From: Cellvibrionales bacterium UBA1963
Lineage (GTDB): Bacteria; Pseudomonadota; Gammaproteobacteria; Pseudomonadales; UBA7434
Assembly: GCA_002336035.1 (NCBI GenBank)
Contig: DDED01000160.1
Span: forward strand, 23,187 to 87,186
DNA length: 64,000 nt
Direction of reading: 5' to 3'
Position numbers and translations under genes: made by a program. This document shows, in pieces, positions 55,026-64,000 of the stretch (position 1 is its first letter; every line of letters begins with the position of its first letter). The notes beneath the pieces are model-generated. The model had not been told where the DNA came from. It did not search any database and worked only from the letters and a program-made list of their open reading frames with translations.

Positions 55026-56036
55026 TTAGAGTGTTAACATTCGCTGCCAAAACCAGATTGAGCCTATAATTCCAATAATATAAAAGCCGACTCTCTTTAC
55101 CGTTGATGAAATTTTTAATTGCATGAAACTGCATAGATAAAGTGCTAAAAATAGTAAGCCAACAACCAATAGCTGTCCGATTTCAATACCAATATTAAAG
55201 GCGGCTAAAGCGGGAAAAATGGCCTGTTGTGGGAGTCCAATCTCAGCCAGAGCGCCAGCGAAACCCATGCCGTGCAATAAGCCAAAGCTGCCTGACATGA
55301 GCCAAGGGCGCGACCGAATAATCCCTTGCTGGTTTGGCTTCAACGCGTCAGTGGCAGCCCAGCAAATAGAAAGGGCTATCATGGCTTCGACAAAGTATGA
55401 CGGTAGGCTGATATTGCTTAATGCTGTCGTTGATAAAGTGATACTGTGGCCAATAGTGAAAAAAGTAATAGTCCAGAATAACTGTCTGTTCCAGCCAACC
55501 AGTAATGCAAGCGTGATCACAAAAAGAATGTGATCAACGCCTGTCATCAGGTGATCAACACCTAATTTAATATAGCGTGCAACCACTTCAAAAAGATTTT
55601 GCTTAGAAGGAACGACCAAAAAGTTATTTTGTTGATCCAGCATTTGATGAATCAGACGACCGTCATTAAATTTAATTCGTAATAACACCCCGCTGCCGCG
55701 CTTATTCATCCCTTTTACGCCGATAGTTTGACCAACTAAATGCTCGCTACAGTTCAGCTTAAAACGTTGAGAACGGCCCGTGCCCTCAGCCAATGCCTGT
55801 TTAACCTCTTGCAGCTGACATTGGCTAGGAAATACAGGCTGTAATTGACCTTGGGCAGCAATCTTTTTGGGTAACTTCCACACCCCTTGAAATTGTTTAT
55901 CGGCAATTTCATCAATTGCTAATAAACCGGGTGCAAGAGGATGTGCGTGAACGAGAAAGGGCTGCAATAAAATACATATAAATAAATAGGACGGTATACC
56001 GAGATGCCTTAAAGCATCGGCTAGTCGTTTAATCAT
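55026..56036 (-). CDS. HupE/UreJ-family membrane protein
   Basis: Predicted inner membrane protein of the HupE/UreJ_2 type, a family linked to nickel, cobalt or other metal transport. The N-terminal 180 residues form a signal peptide (HAHPLAPGLLAIDEI) and a periplasmic domain; the C-terminal half has six or so helices with the family motifs GVDHILFVITLALL, TIGHSITLSTTAL, GLLHGMGFAGALAEIG and FNIGIEIGQ. The metal-binding His of GVDH and GHS are present. The start at 56036 overlaps the stop of the isomerase gene by eight bases, so the two are translationally coupled. An earlier in-frame ATG at 56054 is possible. The substrate is unknown. Confidence 0.8.
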   Translation of the reverse strand: MIKRLADALRHLGIPSYLFICILLQPFLVHAHPLAPGLLAIDEIADKQFQGVWKLPKKIAAQGQLQPVFPSQCQLQEVKQALAEGTGRSQRFKLNCSEHLVGQTIGVKGMNKRGSGVLLRIKFNDGRLIHQMLDQQNNFLVVPSKQNLFEVVARYIKLGVDHLMTGVDHILFVITLALLVGWNRQLFWTITFFTIGHSITLSTTALSNISLPSYFVEAMIALSICWAATDALKPNQQGIIRSRPWLMSGSFGLLHGMGFAGALAEIGLPQQAIFPALAAFNIGIEIGQLLVVGLLFLALYLCSFMQLKISSTVKRVGFYIIGIIGSIWFWQRMLTL

Positions 56037-57063
56037 TGTTATTTTTAAGCGCATTTAACATTAACACTGTTTGGATGCCTGTTTCATCTTCGATCAGCAC
56101 GCGGTAGCCGGTTTTAAGATCGCTAATTGTCTCATTATAACGCTCAAGTGTGTATTGCCTGTTTAACGTGTTGATGATTTGCCGCTTAACTTCGTCCAAG
56201 GGTTTAAGTGTGGAATTTTTTTTTTCGTTAAGCCATATGAAGTGCTGTCCAAAAGCTGACTCAATAGGTTCAGACCAAGACTGCAGTGTTAACTTTGCTA
56301 GTTGGTCTGAAAACGACTGGCCAAATCGTTTTGCAATGCTGTGCTCGCTTTGTAGATTGAAGTGATGACCGCCATAAAACACATCGCCAAGTGCAATAGC
56401 TGCAGAAATATGATCGTTACTGGGGTTATTCCGTGGGATTGCGGAACGATCTGAATAATTAATAGTTGAAAAATCCGATTGAAGTGTCTTAAACAAATCT
56501 CTGTCGTTAGAAGTGGTTAAGTGGTGGTTGTCGACAGATAAATAGACATGTGAGAAAGCGTATTTTGGCGCATCAATATATAATGATTGATTTTTTTTAT
56601 ACCAGTCGTTAATGGCTTGATTGCTAGGCGTCTGAGAGGAAGCACTGTTTCTTAGTGCTGCTTGATAAATGCTGATCATTTGTCGTCTGACAATAATGTC
56701 GGTTTCATCAAGCTTCATCGCTAAGGCTGCTTGATATTTTTCTTCGAGGCTTTGCTCAGGGTTAGCTAATTGCAGGAACTCAGCAATATTGGCTAACCTG
56801 AGAACGACGCTATCGACTTTATCAAAACCCGACTTTTTGGCTTCTAAGAAAAGAATTTCTTGCTCAGCTAGTAATTGAGCCGTGCTATTAAAATCGACTG
56901 TCTGCGCATTGACTGACTGGGCCAATTCTCTTTGCAATGCGTTTATTTCGCCATGGTGTAAAACAATTGTTGTTTGCTGTGGTTTTAATTGACTTGCCAT
57001 TGTCAATAGAAAGCCGATAATTAAGCAATGCAAAAAAGGATTTTTTATTAGCTGATGTATCAC
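56029..57063 (-). CDS. Periplasmic parvulin-like peptidyl-prolyl isomerase
   Basis: Membrane-anchored protein of 344 residues with one N-terminal hydrophobic segment (FLHCLIIGFLLTMASQL), a SurA-like chaperone region and a PpiC-type part with YAFSHVYLSVD near residue 170, GDVFYG and GQHFIWLNEK. The rotamase core is diverged, so it may act only as a chaperone. It is coupled to the HupE/UreJ-like gene; the same pair occurs in other marine gammaproteobacteria as far as I remember, suggesting that the isomerase helps fold or load that transporter. Confidence 0.72.
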   Translation of the reverse strand: MIHQLIKNPFLHCLIIGFLLTMASQLKPQQTTIVLHHGEINALQRELAQSVNAQTVDFNSTAQLLAEQEILFLEAKKSGFDKVDSVVLRLANIAEFLQLANPEQSLEEKYQAALAMKLDETDIIVRRQMISIYQAALRNSASSQTPSNQAINDWYKKNQSLYIDAPKYAFSHVYLSVDNHHLTTSNDRDLFKTLQSDFSTINYSDRSAIPRNNPSNDHISAAIALGDVFYGGHHFNLQSEHSIAKRFGQSFSDQLAKLTLQSWSEPIESAFGQHFIWLNEKKNSTLKPLDEVKRQIINTLNRQYTLERYNETISDLKTGYRVLIEDETGIQTVLMLNALKNNND

Positions 57064-57147
57064 AACGGCCCAACTAGAATGAGTAAAAAAATAAATTTTA
57101 TCTGGCTATAGAGACAAATAGTCTATTTATTTGGTAATTAATATAAG

Positions 57148-58437
57148 CTACTGCTGTTGTTCACGCTTTATTGCGCGAAAACCGATATCTTTTCTCGATT
57201 GAACGCCTGGCCATTGAATTTTTTCGACCGTGGCATGGGCCTTTGCTTGAGCTTCGGTGACGCTTTTAGCCAGTGCCGTAACACATAAAACGCGACCACC
57301 CGCAGTAATAATATTACCGTCTTGTTGCTGGGTCCCAGCGTGAAAAACTTTACAGTCTTTAGCGTCGACAGCTTCAAGACCTTCTATCGTATCGCCTTTA
57401 TTATACTCATTCGGGTATCCGCCTGCAGCAAGGACAACACCTAGCGCGACTTGATCTGTCCAATTAATTGTTTGCTCAGCCAGCGTGCCATCCACGGTGG
57501 CAAGACACAATTGATGAAAGTCAGATTCCATGCGCATCATGATTGGTTGTGTTTCAGGATCGCCAAAACGGCAGTTGTATTCAATAACTTTTGGATCGCC
57601 TTGGGAGTTAATCATCAAACCGGCATAAAGGAACCCACTGTAATGATTGCCTTCAGCAGCCATGCCGCGGACCGTAGGATAGATAACTTGCGACATAATT
57701 TTATCGTGAACCTCGCTAGTGACGACAGGAGCCGGCGAATAAGCTCCCATGCCACCCGTGTTAGGCCCCGTATCACCTTCGCCAATTCGCTTATGGTCTT
57801 GACTGGTTGCCATGGGTAGGACGGTTTTACCATCGGTTACAACAATAAAGCTGGCTTCTTCGCCCTCAAGAAATTCTTCAACGACTACCTTGTGACCGGC
57901 TTCGCCAAAAGCATTGCCGGCAAGCATGTCTTGAATAGCGGTTTCTGCTTGCTGCAGGGACGTAGCAACAATAACGCCCTTACCCGCGGCAAGACCATCA
58001 GCTTTAATGACAATAGGTGCGCCTTGTTTCTGAACATAAGCGAGTGCTTGTTCGGTATCAGTAAAAGTCTGATAATCGGCAGTGGGTATACCCTGTCGAG
58101 CTAGAAAATCTTTGGTGAATGACTTAGAGCCTTCGAGCTGGGCTGCTGCTGCAGTTGGGCCAAAACAGCGCAAGCCTAATTCAGAAAATCGATCGACAAT
58201 ACCAGCAACTAATGGCGCTTCAGGGCCAACAATGGTTAATCCAATATTGTGTTGCTGAGCAAAAGCGGCTAGGGCATCGTGGTCATTGGGATTAATATCA
58301 ACGTTTTCCAGATTGGCCTCGTTTGCTGTGCCGGCATTACCGGGTGCAACAAACACGTGTTCAACGCTTGAACTTAAAGATAACTTCCATGCCAACGCAT
58401 GCTCTCTTCCGCCGCTACCAATGACTAAAACCTGCAT
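57148..58437 (-). CDS. purD: Phosphoribosylamine--glycine ligase
   Basis: Second step of purine synthesis, an ATP-grasp ligase. MQVLVIGSGGREHALAWKL is the canonical start; an upstream GTG adds four residues. Further motifs are GPEAPLVAGIVD, IVIKADGLAAGKGVIVA, EEFLEGEEASFIV, DHKRIGEGDTGPNTGGMGAYSPAP and EYNCRFGDPETQ. At 429 residues the length equals E. coli PurD. It follows purH by 38 bases on the same strand. Confidence 0.96.
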   Translation of the reverse strand: MQVLVIGSGGREHALAWKLSLSSSVEHVFVAPGNAGTANEANLENVDINPNDHDALAAFAQQHNIGLTIVGPEAPLVAGIVDRFSELGLRCFGPTAAAAQLEGSKSFTKDFLARQGIPTADYQTFTDTEQALAYVQKQGAPIVIKADGLAAGKGVIVATSLQQAETAIQDMLAGNAFGEAGHKVVVEEFLEGEEASFIVVTDGKTVLPMATSQDHKRIGEGDTGPNTGGMGAYSPAPVVTSEVHDKIMSQVIYPTVRGMAAEGNHYSGFLYAGLMINSQGDPKVIEYNCRFGDPETQPIMMRMESDFHQLCLATVDGTLAEQTINWTDQVALGVVLAAGGYPNEYNKGDTIEGLEAVDAKDCKVFHAGTQQQDGNIITAGGRVLCVTALAKSVTEAQAKAHATVEKIQWPGVQSRKDIGFRAIKREQQQ

Positions 58438-58475
58438 AGTAAAATTCACTCAATAAATTAGACGATTGTTTTCAA

Positions 58476-60050
58476 TTAATGTCGAAAGTGTCGCATGCCA
58501 GTAAAGACCATTGCCATGTTATGTTCATCAGCAGCGGCAATGATCTCCTCATCTCGAATGGACCCGCCTGGTTGAATCACGCAGCTAATACCAACTTTTG
58601 CTGCATTATCGATGCCGTCGCGAAAAGGAAAGAAAGCGTCAGATGCCATGCAGGCGCCAGTGACGTCGAGCCCTGCGTGCTCAGCCTTAATGGCAGCGAT
58701 TCGGGCCGAATTAATTCGGCTCATTTGCCCTGCGCCGACACCAATAGTTTGCAAGGCTTTGCCATAAATAATAGCGTTTGATTTGACCATTTTAGCAACT
58801 TTCCAGCTAAACATTAAATCAGCGATTTCACTTGTACTCGGTTGCCTTTTGCTAACCACAGTTAATTCGTTAATGCCGACTAGGGCAATGTCGCGATCCT
58901 GAATTAGCAGCCCGCCATTGACTCGCTTTGCGTCCAGCGCAGGAAGCGATTCAGTCCACTGTTCACAGACTAATAACCGTAGATTTTTCTTTGCAGCGAT
59001 GACTGTCTGAGCAGCGTCACTGGCGCCTGGGGCAATAATCACCTCGACAAATTGGCGTTCACAGATATCCATTGCGGTTGCCTCGTCCAATTCACGGTTG
59101 AATGCAATGATTCCACCAAACGCGGATTCAGGATCAGTAGCAAACGCGCGAAGATAAGCCTGCTGGATATCGTCAGCTGTGGCGACGCCGCAGGGGTTGG
59201 CGTGCTTAACAATCACGCAACTAGGCTCAGAGAATAATTTTACTGTTTCTAATGCGGCATCTGTATCCGCAATGTTATTGTAAGAAAGGGCTTTTCCTTG
59301 TAATTGTGTTGCCGTAGCAATGCCCACTTCTCGAGGGTTTTTCTCGACATAAAAAGCGGATGCTTGGTGAGGGTTTTCGCCATAGCGGAGCGACTCAACT
59401 TTAATGAATTGACTATTCAGTGTCCGAGGAAATCCTGCGCTCCCACCCTCAACCTTTTGGCCAAAGTAATTAGCAATGGCGCCATCATAGGCGGCGGTAT
59501 GTTCATAAGCGCTAATGGCCAAGTCAAATCGAAGCTTATGACTGGTTGCGCCAGCATGCTCACTCAACTCATTGAGTACTTTCTCATAGTCGCTAACGTT
59601 AACGACGATAGTGACATCTTGGTGATTCTTTGCTGCCGCCCTAACCATTGTAGGCCCGCCAATATCAATATTTTCTATTGCCTCCTCCAGAGAGCAATCT
59701 GGTTTGGCGACCGTTTGCTCAAAGGGATATAAATTAACAACGACTAGGTCGATTGGCGTTATCCCGTTGTCCGCCATCACGGTTTCATCGGTTCCTCGGC
59801 GCGCTAAAATACCGCCGTGTATTTTTGGATGCAATGTTTTCACTCGACCGTCCATCATCTCAGGAAAACCAGTATGCTCGGAGACTTCGGTTACGGTTAC
59901 ACCCTTATCAATTAATAATTTATAAGTACCGCCGGTTGAGAGAATCTCTATATCTAAATCATTAAGTTTTTGTGCGAATTCGACAATGCCAGTTTTATCG
60001 GAAACGCTGATCAGTGCGCGACGCACCATTGCCAGTGATTGATTGCTCAT
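58476..60050 (-). CDS. purH: Bifunctional AICAR transformylase / IMP cyclohydrolase
   Basis: Last two steps of IMP synthesis. The N-terminal cyclohydrolase has [16 protein letters not shown] and STGGTYKLL and the [24 protein letters not shown] segment. The transformylase domain has [49 protein letters not shown] and [33 protein letters not shown]. The length of 524 residues is typical. A terminator upstream separates it from fis, so purHD is its own unit. Confidence 0.97.
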   Translation of the reverse strand: MSNQSLAMVRRALISVSDKTGIVEFAQKLNDLDIEILSTGGTYKLLIDKGVTVTEVSEHTGFPEMMDGRVKTLHPKIHGGILARRGTDETVMADNGITPIDLVVVNLYPFEQTVAKPDCSLEEAIENIDIGGPTMVRAAAKNHQDVTIVVNVSDYEKVLNELSEHAGATSHKLRFDLAISAYEHTAAYDGAIANYFGQKVEGGSAGFPRTLNSQFIKVESLRYGENPHQASAFYVEKNPREVGIATATQLQGKALSYNNIADTDAALETVKLFSEPSCVIVKHANPCGVATADDIQQAYLRAFATDPESAFGGIIAFNRELDEATAMDICERQFVEVIIAPGASDAAQTVIAAKKNLRLLVCEQWTESLPALDAKRVNGGLLIQDRDIALVGINELTVVSKRQPSTSEIADLMFSWKVAKMVKSNAIIYGKALQTIGVGAGQMSRINSARIAAIKAEHAGLDVTGACMASDAFFPFRDGIDNAAKVGISCVIQPGGSIRDEEIIAAADEHNMAMVFTGMRHFRH

Positions 60051-60351
60051 AATAAGTCTTTATCTTAGTTAATGGGTGAGGTAAAAATGAATCACGGTAA
60101 AAATCATTGATGGTCGTTATGATTGTCACCGGTATGAAATTCAATGAAATTGAAGTTATGGACAGTAAAGCTGTTCGACTGTGCGTTACGAGTTAAGGTA
60201 ACTGAAACTAAAAAGCACTTGCCGTTATGTGAGACAAGTGCCTTTCGATGGGGTTAGAATTCCAGTTACTCTTTAAGTAATGTTGGACAACTTACCCAAT
60301 ACTTTCACAAAGGTTAGCGTCCAAATATACTTATTACGTAAACTGTGAACG
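60051..60351 (-). other. Intergenic region between fis and purH
   Basis: Region of 301 bases. It holds the fis terminator at 60210-60241 and, between that and purH, about 160 bases that should contain the purHD promoter. I did not recognise a PurR box with confidence. Confidence 0.5.
60210..60241 (-). terminator. Rho-independent terminator after fis
   Basis: On the minus strand GCACTTG and CAAGTGC pair perfectly around a 13-base loop and are followed by TTTTTAG. It ends the accC-prmA-dusB-fis transcript before purH. Confidence 0.85.
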
Positions 60352-60660
60352 TTACAATAAACCGTACTGCTTTAATTTTTTACGAAGCGTGCCTCGGTTC
60401 AAACCTAATAAATGAGCCGCTTTCGTTTGATTGTTGCGCACGTACTTCATCACTTGCTCGAGAAGTGGTGCTTCTATTTCTGACATCACCATTTGATAAA
60501 CATCAGAAACTGGTTGTCCATCGAGATGTTTGAAGTAGTTTGCCATAGCAGTTTCTACATTTTCTCGCAAACTAGATGTAGAGTTAGCTGCTGCTAAAGG
60601 TTGCTCCAGTGAGGTGTGAGTCTCTGCTTGTTGCTGCAATAAAGATTCGCTGTTGCTCAT
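60352..60660 (-). CDS. fis: Nucleoid-associated regulator Fis
   Basis: DNA-bending protein that activates rRNA promoters and organises the nucleoid. The C-terminal helix-turn-helix QTKAAHLLGLNRGTLRKKLKQYGLL is nearly the E. coli sequence, preceded by PLLEQVMKYVRNNQ. The N-terminal 40 residues are Gln/Ser-rich and variable. The length of 102 residues fits. The start codon overlaps the dusB stop at ATGA, the universal dusB-fis arrangement. Confidence 0.96.
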   Translation of the reverse strand: MSNSESLLQQQAETHTSLEQPLAAANSTSSLRENVETAMANYFKHLDGQPVSDVYQMVMSEIEAPLLEQVMKYVRNNQTKAAHLLGLNRGTLRKKLKQYGLL

Positions 60661-61829
60661 GCTGCAATATCCCCTGTTAGGTTAGTTTCACTAAATAAAT
60701 GCTTAAGGAACTGCAGTTGATCCTTGGCAAGTAATAGCGTGTTGAACTGCTTTTTTGCAGTTTCGATTTTTTTTATGGCCTTATTTTCTTCAGCTACAGA
60801 ATCAATACGAGTAGCCCCTGAAGAATCCGTATTTCTTTTATCCCTCAGACTTGCGGTGCATTGTAGCATCTGATTGAAATACCAGCAAACATGTTTCCTA
60901 GATATTTTTACTGCCAGATCAACGGCTTGTTCTTTTTTAATTACCGATGTTTTTTTGCTTTGAATCAAGGAATGATTTGCCTCAAAGCGAGAATAATAGT
61001 CATGAATAGACTGTATATGCTCAATAATCAAACTAATATGCCATTTTTTAAGCAAAAACGGCTCGTAACTGTTTGTTTTTCGCACAGTTTCAGGCGTCGC
61101 ATTCAGATATTGATTAATTTCATCAAAAATCCAGGGCCGTCCTTGGGCTGCTCGGCCTATCATTACACCCTGAGCCGCCGTGTATTTGAGAACTTTTTGT
61201 GCATTTTGACCAGAATTAATATCCCCGTTTGCGAATACCGGAATATTGACCGCGGCAACGACTGCGGCAATTGTGTCGTATTCAGCCATTCCGTTAAATC
61301 GACAGGCTCGTGAGCGACCATGGACAGCAAGCGATAGAATACCAAGATCTTCCGCTATGCGAGCAATCTCGACGGCATTTTTGTGATCTAGGTCCCAGCC
61401 GGTTCTGATCTTCAATGTCACTGGAACGGCTACCGCGTCAATCACTTGGCTTACTATCTTAGCAACAAGGCGTGGGTCTTTCATCAGCGCAGAGCCGGCT
61501 AGTTTTTTACATACTTTTTTGGCGGGACACCCCATGTTGATGTCGATAATTTGAGCGCCAGATTCAACATGATAATTAGCGGCTGTGGCCATTTCTTTTG
61601 GATCAGTGCCAACGATTTGGATCACTCTGGGTTCAGAGTCATCGCCATCAGCCCGTCGCAGTAAGGATTTTCGTGTCTGTCGCAGCTCTATTTTACTGGC
61701 AGACATTTCAGCCGTGACCATTGCAGCGCCCATGCGCCGACATATTTGCCGGAAGGGTTGGTCTGTAATGCCAGCCATAGGGGCTAATACCGCTTGGCCA
61801 GGGAGTTGATAAGGACCGATAGTAATCAT
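60657..61829 (-). CDS. dusB: tRNA-dihydrouridine(20) synthase B, long C-terminus
   Basis: FMN enzyme making dihydrouridine in tRNA. The opening IGPYQLPGQAVLAPMAGITDQPFR, the DINMGCPAKKVCKKLAGSALM block with the catalytic Cys, TLKIRTGWD, VHGRSRACRFNGMAEYD and MIGRAAQGRPWIF are standard. From ATG 61829 it has 390 residues, about 70 more than E. coli DusB. The extra length is C-terminal: a Lys/Ser-rich insert before KISRKHVCWYFNQ and a second insert after it. ATG 61892 has an AAAGGT site and would add 21 more residues. It overlaps fis. Confidence 0.92.
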   Translation of the reverse strand: MITIGPYQLPGQAVLAPMAGITDQPFRQICRRMGAAMVTAEMSASKIELRQTRKSLLRRADGDDSEPRVIQIVGTDPKEMATAANYHVESGAQIIDINMGCPAKKVCKKLAGSALMKDPRLVAKIVSQVIDAVAVPVTLKIRTGWDLDHKNAVEIARIAEDLGILSLAVHGRSRACRFNGMAEYDTIAAVVAAVNIPVFANGDINSGQNAQKVLKYTAAQGVMIGRAAQGRPWIFDEINQYLNATPETVRKTNSYEPFLLKKWHISLIIEHIQSIHDYYSRFEANHSLIQSKKTSVIKKEQAVDLAVKISRKHVCWYFNQMLQCTASLRDKRNTDSSGATRIDSVAEENKAIKKIETAKKQFNTLLLAKDQLQFLKHLFSETNLTGDIAA

Positions 61830-61950
61830 GGTGGGTTTTTTTTTATTGGTGAGTGGCCACTTACAATCTAATAGCTTGCCTGAATACGACATGATAGTGA
61901 CCTTTGTTCTAAGATGCTATCAACGGTGCAATTATATTTTGCTCATCACT

Positions 61951-62856
61951 TTATTTGACGCCATTGAGTCGAATCCATTGGTCTTTTGAGTGAGGCGCGT
62001 GAATGGTCATACGTGCCTCATAAGCCTTAATAACGCTGTCACTTTGTTCGCTGAGAATACCTGACAGCATTAATTGACCGCCTTTGCGCAGTAAATGGGT
62101 CAATCTTGGTGATAATTCAATCAATGGACCGGCTAAAATATTTGCAATAACTACATCACAGCCTTCGTGATTCGCGCCCAATTGCTGGTTTAGCGTTTGA
62201 TCGAGGTCTTCTGGTGTGCAGGTAATAAGTGCAGAAGCATCGATACCGTTTTGTTTGGCATTAGCCATGGTGGCCACTAACGCTTGTGGATCGTTATCAA
62301 CGCAGATTGCTTGTGTTGCGCCCAGTAACAGCGCTGCAATGGCCAAAATACCTGAGCCGCAGCCGTAATCGATAACGGTGAGGCCGTCCATGCGATTGAC
62401 CGCCAGCCATTCCAAGCACATGGCAGTGGTTTGATGGGTTCCAGTGCCAAAGGCCAAGCCAGGGTCAAGAATGATATTGCATGCGTTAATATCAGGGGGC
62501 GTCTGCCAGGACGGCACAATCCATAAATGCTGGCCAAATTGCATGGCACAGAAGTCATCTAACCAGCGCCGTTCCCAGTCTTCATCGGCGATCATTTCTA
62601 CTTGATAGGGAGGAAAAGCATAGTCCAGTTCCTGACTAAGCGATTTCAGCAGGTCGTCAATGTTTGTATTCTCTTGAAATAAAGCGCTAAGTTTAGTTGC
62701 GTCCCATAGTGGCGTTTCACCAACGCCAGGTTCTAACAACGCCTGATTAGCATTGTCTTGAAGCGTGACGGACAGTGCACCGTTATTTAATAGTGCTTGC
62801 TCTAGGCTTTCAGCGCTCGCGGCTTGCGTGTTTATGTGCAGTTGCAACCAACTCAT
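61951..62856 (-). CDS. prmA: Ribosomal protein L11 methyltransferase
   Basis: S-adenosylmethionine-dependent enzyme trimethylating L11 at several positions. The N-terminal substrate-recognition domain precedes WLDDFCAMQFGQHLWIVPSW. The SAM site is LDPGLAFGTGTHQTTAMCLEWL with VIDYGCGSGILAIAALLLGA, followed by CVDNDPQAL and VIANILAGPLIEL. The length of 301 residues is typical. It lies between accC and dusB, the common gammaproteobacterial order. Confidence 0.95.
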   Translation of the reverse strand: MSWLQLHINTQAASAESLEQALLNNGALSVTLQDNANQALLEPGVGETPLWDATKLSALFQENTNIDDLLKSLSQELDYAFPPYQVEMIADEDWERRWLDDFCAMQFGQHLWIVPSWQTPPDINACNIILDPGLAFGTGTHQTTAMCLEWLAVNRMDGLTVIDYGCGSGILAIAALLLGATQAICVDNDPQALVATMANAKQNGIDASALITCTPEDLDQTLNQQLGANHEGCDVVIANILAGPLIELSPRLTHLLRKGGQLMLSGILSEQSDSVIKAYEARMTIHAPHSKDQWIRLNGVK

Positions 62857-62881
62857 TATGGCTGTTGTTGAGCGCTAAAGT

Positions 62882-64000
62882 TCATGTGTCTTCTGCGGCC
62901 AGCTTTTGTTCTAAGTAATGAATATTTACACCGCCACATCGAAACTCTGTGTCGCGAACTAATCGTTGATGCAATGCAGTGTTGGACTTGATCCCGTCAA
63001 TAACAAGTTCATCCAAAGCATTGTTCATGCGACTAAGGGCGGTATCGCGATCTGGCCCATAGCTAATTACTTTAGCGATTAATGAATCATAGTGCGGCGG
63101 AACCCTGTAGCCACTATAAATGTGTGAATCGACGCGAATACCGTTCCCGCCGGGCGCATGGAAGTGCTTGATAAGGCCGGGGCTTGGCATAAAGTTATCA
63201 GGGTCCTCGGCATTAATTCGGCATTCAATGGCATGGCCTGTGAACCGAATATCCTCCTGTGTAAAACTGAGCTTTTCACCTGAAGCAATAATCAGTTGTT
63301 CTTTTACGATGTCAATGCCAGTAATCATTTCTGAAACGGGGTGTTCGACTTGCACGCGGGTATTCATTTCTATAAAGAAAAATCTACCATCTTCATAGAG
63401 AAACTCAAAAGTGCCTGCTCCACTGTAGCCAATATCAATACAGGCTTGAGTGCAAGCATTTGCAACTTCTGCTCGGACATCGTCTGGTATTAAAGGCGCC
63501 GGCGCCTCTTCAATGACCTTTTGATGGCGTCGTTGCAACGAACAGTCGCGATCACCAAGATGGACGGCCTGACCTTGCCCATCGGCTAATACTTGAATTT
63601 CAACATGACGAGGATTGCCCAGAAATTTTTCCAGATAAACGGTGTCATCACCGAAGGCTGCTTTGGCTTCAGCTTGAGTGAGCGCAATAGAACTGATTAG
63701 ATCAGTATCCGATTTGACCATTCGCATACCGCGACCGCCACCACCAGCGGCGGCTTTAATAATGACCGGGTAGCCAATTTCTGTTGCAATTTTTAACGAT
63801 CGACTTGCATCTTCTGTTAGCGGGCCGTTAGAGCCAGGAACCGTTGGCACGCCAGCCTTTTGCATGGCTTGAATAGCAGCGACTTTATCACCCATGATGC
63901 GAATAACACTGGCGCTAGGGCCGACAAAGGTGAAGCCGCTTTTTTCTACTTGTTCAGCAAAGTCAGCATTCTCAGCTAAAAAGCCATAACCAGGATGAAT
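62882..64000 (-). CDS. accC: Biotin carboxylase subunit of acetyl-CoA carboxylase, 5' end cut by window edge
   Basis: ATP-dependent carboxylation of biotin on BCCP, the first step of fatty acid synthesis. The frame is open to the right edge; bases 63896-64000 read in frame as [21 protein letters not shown] and continue as [11 protein letters not shown], which is the AccC N-terminal region. Visible motifs include [15 protein letters not shown], the [14 protein letters not shown] segment, [25 protein letters not shown] and [13 protein letters not shown]. About 372 of the usual 447 residues are present. The real start and accB should lie beyond the window. Confidence 0.96.
   Translation of the reverse strand: MHPGYGFLAENADFAEQVEKSGFTFVGPSASVIRIMGDKVAAIQAMQKAGVPTVPGSNGPLTEDASRSLKIATEIGYPVIIKAAAGGGGRGMRMVKSDTDLISSIALTQAEAKAAFGDDTVYLEKFLGNPRHVEIQVLADGQGQAVHLGDRDCSLQRRHQKVIEEAPAPLIPDDVRAEVANACTQACIDIGYSGAGTFEFLYEDGRFFFIEMNTRVQVEHPVSEMITGIDIVKEQLIIASGEKLSFTQEDIRFTGHAIECRINAEDPDNFMPSPGLIKHFHAPGGNGIRVDSHIYSGYRVPPHYDSLIAKVISYGPDRDTALSRMNNALDELVIDGIKSNTALHQRLVRDTEFRCGGVNIHYLEQKLAAEDT

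Overview
The window looks like chromosomal DNA of a gammaproteobacterium, probably a marine or aquatic relative of the Pseudomonadales/Cellvibrionales. This rests on recognisable proteins and gene orders: tolC / DUF1249-cpdA-yqiA-parE; fpr diverging from a LysR regulator; epmB / efp-epmA; orn / rsgA-rhdA-psd; trxA-rho-ubiD; FKBP isomerase, rsd/algQ and dsbB close together; and accC-prmA-dusB-fis followed by purH-purD. Both edges cut genes: waaA on the left lacks its start and accC on the right lacks its start. I recognised no rRNA, tRNA, CRISPR array, prophage or insertion sequence.

Layout. 1-6.8 kb: waaA (partial), tolC, then DUF1249-cpdA-yqiA-parE; nudF, which sits here in E. coli, is absent. 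6.8-10.1 kb: an accessory-looking set of an SDR-type NAD-dependent protein, a family III CoA-transferase and a lipoprotein tyrosine phosphatase. 10.2-17.2 kb: a Zur-like regulator followed by five genes on the same strand, namely two PEP-CTERM-like secreted proteins, a parallel beta-helix lipoprotein, a ZnuD-like TonB-dependent receptor with a His-rich loop, and a third paralogue of the PEP-CTERM-like proteins. An inverted repeat overlaps the likely promoter of the first secreted protein. I read this as a zinc acquisition locus and consider it the most interesting part of the window. 17.3-27.9 kb: dusC, a SnoaL-like protein, fpr/LysR, an NSS sodium symporter, a nitronate monooxygenase, typA-dtd, an alkaline phosphatase and a PPOX protein. 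28.2-34.4 kb: parC-serB and the EF-P beta-lysylation set epmB / efp-epmA. 34.4-42.8 kb: two more SnoaL-like proteins, psd-rhdA-rsgA / orn, a Rieske oxygenase, a low-molecular-weight phosphatase and prpE. 42.8-57 kb: ubiD, rho, trxA, slyX, a TIGR02444 protein, an FKBP isomerase, a WD40 lipoprotein, rsd, dsbB, a FliL-like protein, a 0.9 kb gene-poor gap, gshA, and a HupE/UreJ-like protein with a parvulin-like isomerase. 57.1-64 kb: purD-purH and fis-dusB-prmA-accC.

Most of the window is core housekeeping: DNA topology (parE, parC), translation (efp and its modifiers, typA, dtd, dusB, dusC, prmA, rsgA), transcription (rho, rsd, fis), redox and envelope folding (trxA, dsbB, gshA, two isomerases), purine synthesis and lipid synthesis. 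The accessory signal is concentrated at 6.8-17.2 kb. All functional calls come from reading the translated sequence and from memory of the families; no database search was run.
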